A stretch of DNA of 9,929 nt. It comes from Oscillospiraceae bacterium (lineage in GTDB: Bacteria; Bacillota; Clostridia; Oscillospirales; Acutalibacteraceae). Below, one piece after another: positions 6,105 to 9,929 of the stretch. The position numbers and the translations under genes were made by a program. Numbering within the stretch: position 1 is the stretch's first letter; each line of letters starts with the position of its first letter. The stretch covers positions 1-9,929 of the forward strand of contig JAQVYP010000059.1 of NCBI GenBank assembly GCA_029004655.1. Reading direction: 5' to 3'. The notes beneath the pieces were generated by a model. It did not search any database. It was not told where the DNA came from and worked only from the letters and a program-made list of their open reading frames with translations.

Positions 6105-6594
6105 TCAGTTCCTCCATCAACTTTTTTTTTGCTCGAAAATAAATTACTTTTGCAGAGCTTTCACTGATACCAAGTGCTAATGCAACTTGTGAAAAAGGCA
6201 TTTCAGCGTAAATTCTAAGCATAACAACATCTCTGTATTTTTCTGGAATTTTGCCAACAATAGTCTGAATTGATTCGGTAACAAATTTCTTTTGCAAATC
6301 TTCTTGAGGATTACCCAAAGTGTTAGCACGGTAAAAATCCGTTACCAAATCAATGCTTATTGCGTCCAAACCTAATTTATTCTTTTTCAAATATTTGTAA
6401 TACGTGTGCTTTGCAATTGCGGCCAGCCAAGTGAAAATCTCACTCTTGCCGCGGAAACGATGGAATGATTTAAAAGCCTGATAAAACGTTTCTTGAGTAA
6501 GCTCCTCTGTTAGCATGGAGTCTTTACACAGCTTATATAAAAATGAATAAACACGTGGGAAATATTCATTGTATAATTCTTCAAATTTATCCAA
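6085..6594 (-). CDS. ECF-subfamily RNA polymerase sigma factor
   Basis: A 169-residue two-domain sigma factor. Region 2 (about residues 5-71) includes EELTQETFYQAFKSFHRF and the -10 recognition stretch TWLAAIAKHTYYKYLKK. A variable linker follows. Region 4 (about 115-163) starts KIPEKYRDVVMLR and has a helix-turn-helix at 133-155 for -35 recognition. No region 1.1 or 3 is present, which defines the ECF group. The start is placed at TTG 6594, six bases after a perfect AAGGAGG (6607-6601). The longer frame, starting at TTG 6621, would translate through that ribosome site. The partner anti-sigma gene overlaps its 3' end. Targets normally include its own promoter. The divergent neighbour is the fab operon, so a role in envelope or membrane lipid stress is possible but unproven. 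I cannot assign a named ECF subgroup. Confidence 0.92.
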   Translation of the reverse strand: MDKFEELYNEYFPRVYSFLYKLCKDSMLTEELTQETFYQAFKSFHRFRGKSEIFTWLAAIAKHTYYKYLKKNKLGLDAISIDLVTDFYRANTLGNPQEDLQKKFVTESIQTIVGKIPEKYRDVVMLRIYAEMPFSQVALALGISESSAKVIYFRAKKKLMEELNDEFDM

Positions 6595-6600
6595 ATCGCG

Positions 6601-6607
6601 CCTCCTT
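6601..6607 (-). promoter_or_regulatory. Ribosome binding site that fixes the sigma factor TTG start
   Basis: AAGGAGG on the minus strand is a full anti-16S match, six bases before TTG 6594. No ATG or GTG start is available nearby, so the sigma gene appears to pair a weak start codon with a very strong ribosome site. Confidence 0.85.
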
Positions 6608-6859
6608 GTCAAGTTTTGCAAAACAATATTTTCACTTTAAAGATTGCACTTACGAATCGCCACCAAGGTTTTCGTGTGACAACGGCATAGCAAAAAATCT
6701 CTATTATTAGTTAGTGCCTAAGAAAAGCCAAAAGGTTACATTATTTTTAAAAATTATAATTATTTTTGTTTTTTCAGTATTTTTAATTTTTATGTAACTT
6801 TATTTTTTAAATAGATACTAAGTAAGAGAGCCTTTAAAAATCAACTACGGAGGTAACCC
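6608..6859. other. Divergent control region between the sigma and fab operons
   Basis: About 250 bp without a gene. The left part holds a perfect 12-bp palindrome, GTTTTGCAAAAC (6613-6624), just upstream of the sigma ribosome site. The stretch 6741-6812 is almost entirely A and T, with long T and A tracts likely to bend DNA. TGTAAC occurs twice facing outward, at 6740-6735 on the minus strand and 6793-6798 on the plus strand. A TATAAT at 6755-6760 is a possible plus-strand -10, but its -35 is poor. The fabH ribosome site GGAGGT is at 6849-6854. The fab promoter must lie here unless the operon is read through from elsewhere, but I cannot choose one site. Confidence 0.55.
6703..6740 (-). promoter_or_regulatory. 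Candidate promoters of the sigma/anti-sigma operon
   Basis: Two overlapping candidates read leftward. A housekeeping-type site has TTGGCT (6731-6726), a 17-bp spacer, and AATAAT (6708-6703), matching 4/6 and 5/6 of consensus. An ECF-type -35, TGTAACC (6740-6734), carries the AAC core seen at many autoregulated ECF promoters, but no clear CGT-type -10 lies at the right distance. Either would give a leader of about 100 bases before the TTG at 6594. Confidence 0.4.
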
Positions 6860-7813
6860 ATGAATTTTAATATTATTGGAACGGGTATGTATGTTCCTGA
6901 GAACATAATAACTAATGATGACCTTGCAAAAATTGTAGATACTTCTGACGAATGGATAACTCAACGAGTCGGAGTTCGTCAAAGACACATTTGTGTAAAC
7001 GAAACAGCTGAAGATTTGGCATTTCACGCGGCAGAGCGCGCTCTTAATAACAGCGGTATTTCGCCCGACGAGCTTGACTTGATTTTGGTTGCAACGGTCA
7101 GTGGAGAAACAGTTTCACCATCGGTTGCGTGTATGGTTCAAAAAAGATTGGGAGCAACTTGCATGGCTTTCGATATAAATGCGGCTTGTTCTGCATTTAT
7201 CTTTTTGCTCGAAACAGCGGCGGGATTCTTCGCAAGGGGAACAATAAAAAAAGCACTAATAATCGGAACGGAGCGCATGAGTCGAATAATCGACTGGACC
7301 GACAGGAGCACTTGCGTAATTATGGGTGACGGTGCAGGTGCAGTTGTGCTCGAAGAGGGCAGCGGTTATTTGTCGTCAACATTTACGGTAAAAGGGGACG
7401 ACACTGTTATAAAAATTCCTCAATTTATCGGAAATTCTCCATTTTTCAAATTGGAACAGGAAAAACCGTATTTGCTTATGAACGGTCAGGAAACATTTAA
7501 ATTTGCTGTCAACGCCATTTGTGGTGATGTCGAAAAGCTTTTGGAGCAGAACAAACTCACATTGGCTGATATTAAGTATATTGTACCACATCAGGCGAAC
7601 AAACGCATCATCGATTTTGCAAGTAAAAGGCTAGGTGTAGAAGAAGATAAATTCTTTGTAAATATCGATAGATACGGCAACACGTCGTCTGCCAGTATTC
7701 CGATTGCGCTTGACGAAATGAACAGAGAAGGGCTCATTAAAAGTGGGGATTTGCTGTTGCTTTCAGCCTTTGGCGGTGGCTTAGCAAACGCTTCTTGCAT
7801 TATTAAATGGTAA
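6860..7813 (+). CDS. fabH: Beta-ketoacyl-ACP synthase III FabH
   Basis: A 317-residue thiolase-fold enzyme that condenses an acyl-CoA primer with malonyl-ACP, the first step of fatty-acid chain building. The catalytic triad is complete and placed as in E. coli FabH: C110 in DINAACSAF, H244 in VPHQAN, and N274 in YGNTSSASIP. The closing GGGLANAS (305-312) is the usual C-terminal glycine-rich turn. Length is normal. GGAGGT lies five bases before the ATG, making this the first gene of a plus-strand fab cluster. In many Firmicutes fapR and plsX precede fabH; here a sigma/anti-sigma pair lies upstream instead, on the other strand. Primer preference (acetyl or branched) cannot be read from the sequence. 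Confidence 0.97.
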   Translation: MNFNIIGTGMYVPENIITNDDLAKIVDTSDEWITQRVGVRQRHICVNETAEDLAFHAAERALNNSGISPDELDLILVATVSGETVSPSVACMVQKRLGATCMAFDINAACSAFIFLLETAAGFFARGTIKKALIIGTERMSRIIDWTDRSTCVIMGDGAGAVVLEEGSGYLSSTFTVKGDDTVIKIPQFIGNSPFFKLEQEKPYLLMNGQETFKFAVNAICGDVEKLLEQNKLTLADIKYIVPHQANKRIIDFASKRLGVEEDKFFVNIDRYGNTSSASIPIALDEMNREGLIKSGDLLLLSAFGGGLANASCIIKW

Positions 7814-7868
7814 GTTTATTGAATTTTCAATTTTCTTTATAAAAAATAAATTTTAAGGGGAACTAAAA

Positions 7869-8096
7869 ATGATATTAGAAAAGATTGCAGAATTATTAGC
7901 AGAAACAGCAGGCTGTGAGGCTTCGGACATTACACCGGATACCAAATTTTCGGATTTAGGAATTGATTCACTCGACATAGTCGAACTGATTATGAATATT
8001 GAAGATGAATTCAAAGTCGAAGTCGAAATGGATCAATCGCTTGTAACCGTTTCAGATTTAATTGCAAAGATCGAAGAACAAGTAAAGAATGCCTAA
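7869..8096 (+). CDS. acpP: Acyl carrier protein
   Basis: A 75-residue acidic four-helix protein of the usual ACP length. GIDSLDIVEL holds S34, the serine that receives the 4'-phosphopantetheine arm from holo-ACP synthase. The preceding DTKFSDLG and following FKVEVEMD match type II fatty-acid ACPs. AAGGGG is eight bases before the ATG. It lies 55 bp after fabH and 24 bp before fabK, so it belongs to the same transcript and supplies the carrier for its neighbours' reactions. It is in a fab cluster, so a polyketide or peptide-synthesis carrier is unlikely. Confidence 0.96.
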   Translation: MILEKIAELLAETAGCEASDITPDTKFSDLGIDSLDIVELIMNIEDEFKVEVEMDQSLVTVSDLIAKIEEQVKNA

Positions 8097-8108
8097 ATAT
8101 TGATTTGT

Positions 8109-8112
8109 GAGG
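8109..8112 (+). promoter_or_regulatory. Ribosome binding site that fixes the fabK start
   Basis: GAGG eight bases before ATG 8121. The longer reading frame from TTG 8100 would run through it and adds seven residues that do not resemble the family's N-terminus. Confidence 0.7.
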
Positions 8113-8120
8113 ATTCTATT

Positions 8121-9071
8121 ATGATAAATTCACCTATTTGCGAAATGCTTGGAATAAAATATCCGATTTTTCAGGGCGGTATGGCGTGGATTGCTGATGG
8201 TAAGCTTGCTGCGGCCGTTTCAAACGGTGGCGGCCTAGGGATAATTTCGGCAATGAACGCGGATGCGGGGTATTTAAAAAACCAAATCAAAATTGCTAAA
8301 TCTCTGACAGATAAACCTTTCGGAGTAAATATAATGCTCATGAGTCCTCACGCCGAAGAGGTTGCCAAAATTGTTGTGGAAGAAAAAATTGCGATTGTAA
8401 CAACGGGAGCCGGCAATCCATCCAAATATATGCGTGAGTGGATTGAAGCAGGAATCGTGGTTGTGCCGGTAATCGCATCTGTTGCGATGGCAAGAATGGT
8501 TGAAAAAAGCGGCGCATCAGCGGTAATTGCGGAGGGTCAGGAGTCGGGCGGTCACATCGGAGAGCTGACAACAATGTCGATTGTTCCACAGGTTTGCAGT
8601 GCGGTAAAAATTCCGGTCATTGCCGCAGGCGGAATCGCTGACGGTAGAGGGGTAGCGGCAAGCTTAATGTTGGGCGCTGTCGGTGTCCAACTTGGAACCA
8701 GATTTCTTGTAGCATACGAATGTTCCGTACATCAGAACTATAAAGATATGGTACTGAAAGCTGGCGACATTTCAACGGTTGCCACAGGTAAACGTTTTGA
8801 CGCAAGTTGTTGCCGTAGTTTGAAAAATAATTTTACCAGAGAATTTTCAAAAGCTGAATATGCTCCCGATGCGACCAAAGAATCAATCGGTTTGTTAGGG
8901 GTTGGCGCATTGCGAAAGGCTGCTGTTGAAGGTGACACTAAAAATGGTTGTTTCCTTGCAGGACAAATTTCTGGTCTGGTAAACCGTGAGCAATCTGCGG
9001 CAGAGATTATCAGCGAAATATTTGACCAAACAGAATCATTGCTAAAAGGAGCAAATCAATGGGTAAAATAG
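8121..9071 (+). CDS. fabK: Enoyl-ACP reductase II FabK (FMN-dependent)
   Basis: A 316-residue TIM-barrel flavoprotein of the nitronate monooxygenase-like family. It reduces the enoyl-ACP double bond with NAD(P)H through FMN, the last step of each elongation cycle. Landmarks, counted from ATG 8121: PIFQGGMAWIAD (15-26) at the first strand, SNGGGLGIIS (34-43), EGQESGGHIGE (138-148) with H145 at the conserved active-site histidine, and AAGGIADGRG (168-177) plus GVQLGTRFL (188-196) for FMN phosphate binding. The position between acpP and fabD separates it from catabolic nitronate monooxygenases. The last 13 bases overlap fabD, so the two are translationally coupled. FabK-type enzymes are unrelated to FabI and are intrinsically insensitive to triclosan. 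Confidence 0.95.
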   Translation: MINSPICEMLGIKYPIFQGGMAWIADGKLAAAVSNGGGLGIISAMNADAGYLKNQIKIAKSLTDKPFGVNIMLMSPHAEEVAKIVVEEKIAIVTTGAGNPSKYMREWIEAGIVVVPVIASVAMARMVEKSGASAVIAEGQESGGHIGELTTMSIVPQVCSAVKIPVIAAGGIADGRGVAASLMLGAVGVQLGTRFLVAYECSVHQNYKDMVLKAGDISTVATGKRFDASCCRSLKNNFTREFSKAEYAPDATKESIGLLGVGALRKAAVEGDTKNGCFLAGQISGLVNREQSAAEIISEIFDQTESLLKGANQWVK

Positions 9072-9929
9072 CATTTGTTTTTTCTGGTCAAGGCGCACAA
9101 AAAGCAGGAATGGCAAGGGAATTTTTTGATTCTAACCCAAGCGTTCACGACCTTTTCTTGCAAGCAGAAGAATATCGAAAAGGCACAATGGAACAGTGCT
9201 TCGACGGTGATTCGGAAACATTAAAGCAAACTGAAAATACACAACCGTGTTTGTATTTGGCAGACCTTGCGGCGGCGCTAGCGCTCGAAAGTGCGGGAAT
9301 TGTGCCACAAGCAGTTGCAGGATTCTCCCTTGGAGAAATTCCGTCTTTGGCATTTGCAAATGCATTTTCATATCTAGATGGCTTTAAAATTGCGTGCAAA
9401 CGCGGCGAACTAATGGCAAATGCGGCAAAGCAAACGCCGGCATCCATGATGGCAGTTATAAAACTCGAAAATAAGACCGTTGAAGAAATATGCAAAAAAT
9501 ATTCAGCAGTTTATCCTGTCAATTACAATTGCCCGGGTCAACTCGTCTGCTCAGGGCTGGACAGTGAACTCCAGCAGTTCAAGGAAGATATAAAACAAGC
9601 AGGCGGAAAAGCAATTCCGTTGGCGGTTTCAGGTGGATTCCATTCACCGTTCATGAACTCGGCAGCAAAAGATTTTGGCGACTATTTATCCACAATTAAA
9701 GTAAATATTCCCGAAATTGACACATATTCAAACTTCACCGCCAATCCTTATGATGCTAATCCCAAAACGCTCATGGAAAATCAAATTAATCACCCTGTTT
9801 TTTGGGAAATGATTATCAGAAATATGGCGGAAAAAGGATTTGACATCTTTATCGAAGTTGGTGTTGGGGCGGTTCTGCAAAAACTAATCACGAAAATTCT
9901 GCCGTCGGCAAAGACTTTTTGTGTTCAAA
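9059..9929 (+). CDS. fabD: Malonyl-CoA:ACP transacylase FabD, 3' end cut off
   Basis: 290 complete codons are visible and the frame is still open at the window end; a full FabD is about 300-310 residues, so only the tail is missing. It moves malonyl from CoA to ACP to supply chain-extension units. FSGQGAQ (8-14) forms the oxyanion-side loop, S90 in GFSLGE is the nucleophile, R115 in CKRGELM binds the malonyl carboxylate, and H195 in GGFHSPFM is the catalytic base. NYNCPGQLVCSG (155-166) matches the family's NYNSPGQ block. The residue before the serine is Phe rather than the usual His of GHSLGE, which is worth noting but not disabling. AAGGAG at 9046-9051 is seven bases before the ATG, inside fabK. 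Confidence 0.95.
   Translation, partial: MGKIAFVFSGQGAQKAGMAREFFDSNPSVHDLFLQAEEYRKGTMEQCFDGDSETLKQTENTQPCLYLADLAAALALESAGIVPQAVAGFSLGEIPSLAFANAFSYLDGFKIACKRGELMANAAKQTPASMMAVIKLENKTVEEICKKYSAVYPVNYNCPGQLVCSGLDSELQQFKEDIKQAGGKAIPLAVSGGFHSPFMNSAAKDFGDYLSTIKVNIPEIDTYSNFTANPYDANPKTLMENQINHPVFWEMIIRNMAEKGFDIFIEVGVGAVLQKLITKILPSAKTFCVQ

Noticed and set aside
6711..6821. FapR-like half-sites upstream of fabH: TTAGTGCCTA (6711-6720) and GATACTAA (6814-6821).
   Set aside because: Each resembles one half of the FapR box, as remembered, but they are about 100 bp apart and neither has the matching second half, so they do not form an operator.
7820..7868. Small TTGAA/TTCAA hairpin between fabH and acpP as a terminator.
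   Set aside because: Only five A/T-rich pairs with a two-base loop and no U-run; the genes are most likely co-transcribed.
9132..9495. Two overlapping minus-strand frames in fabD.
   Set aside because: The plus frame encodes all FabD motifs and starts with a good ribosome site; the minus frames match no family.
1..9929. CRISPR arrays, tRNA or rRNA genes, insertion sequences, riboswitches.
   Set aside because: No regularly spaced repeats, cloverleaf or rRNA-like stretches, transposase-like genes with terminal repeats, or recognisable riboswitch leaders were seen on either strand.

Overview
The window looks like chromosomal DNA from a low-GC Gram-positive bacterium, most likely a member of the Clostridia. 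The evidence is its AT-rich composition, strong Shine-Dalgarno sequences of the AGGAGG type, use of TTG starts, a fab cluster that uses the flavin enoyl reductase FabK, and the CsoR-CopA-CopZ arrangement. The left two thirds are accessory metal and stress functions. The right third is core fatty-acid synthesis.

Layout. (1) 1-3125, plus strand: copper homeostasis. It holds the end of a CsoR-type Cu(I)-sensing repressor, a CopA copper P-type ATPase with two N-terminal metal-binding domains, and the small chaperone CopZ, closed by a strong intrinsic terminator. (2) 5650-3179, minus strand: an arsenic-type operon. It reads ArsR repressor, ArsP/UPF0718-like permease, CxxC thioredoxin-like protein, DUF2703-type thioredoxin-fold protein, and a 58-codon remnant of a thioredoxin-type arsenate reductase. 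A consensus promoter (TTGACA, 17 bp, TATAAT) overlaps two copies of a self-palindromic ATATCGATAT box. The two small redox-type proteins share a CCCGG(N/E)C cysteine tag at their N-termini. (3) 6594-5695, minus strand: an ECF sigma factor overlapping a very short membrane anti-sigma factor, followed by a terminator. (4) 6860 to the window end, plus strand: fabH-acpP-fabK-fabD, cut by the end of the window.

How they work together. CsoR should release the cop genes when Cu(I) is in excess; CopZ carries Cu(I) to CopA, which exports it. ArsR should release the second operon on binding a trivalent metalloid. The permease would export the species, while the two Cys-rich proteins would bind or reduce it. 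The arsenate reductase step appears to have been lost. FabD loads malonyl groups onto ACP, FabH starts chains and FabK reduces enoyl-ACP. The sigma and fab operons are divergent and share an AT-rich control region.

The most interesting part is the permease/thioredoxin/DUF2703 module with its shared cysteine tags and decayed arsC. Several start sites were moved from the longest reading frame on the basis of Shine-Dalgarno and promoter positions.
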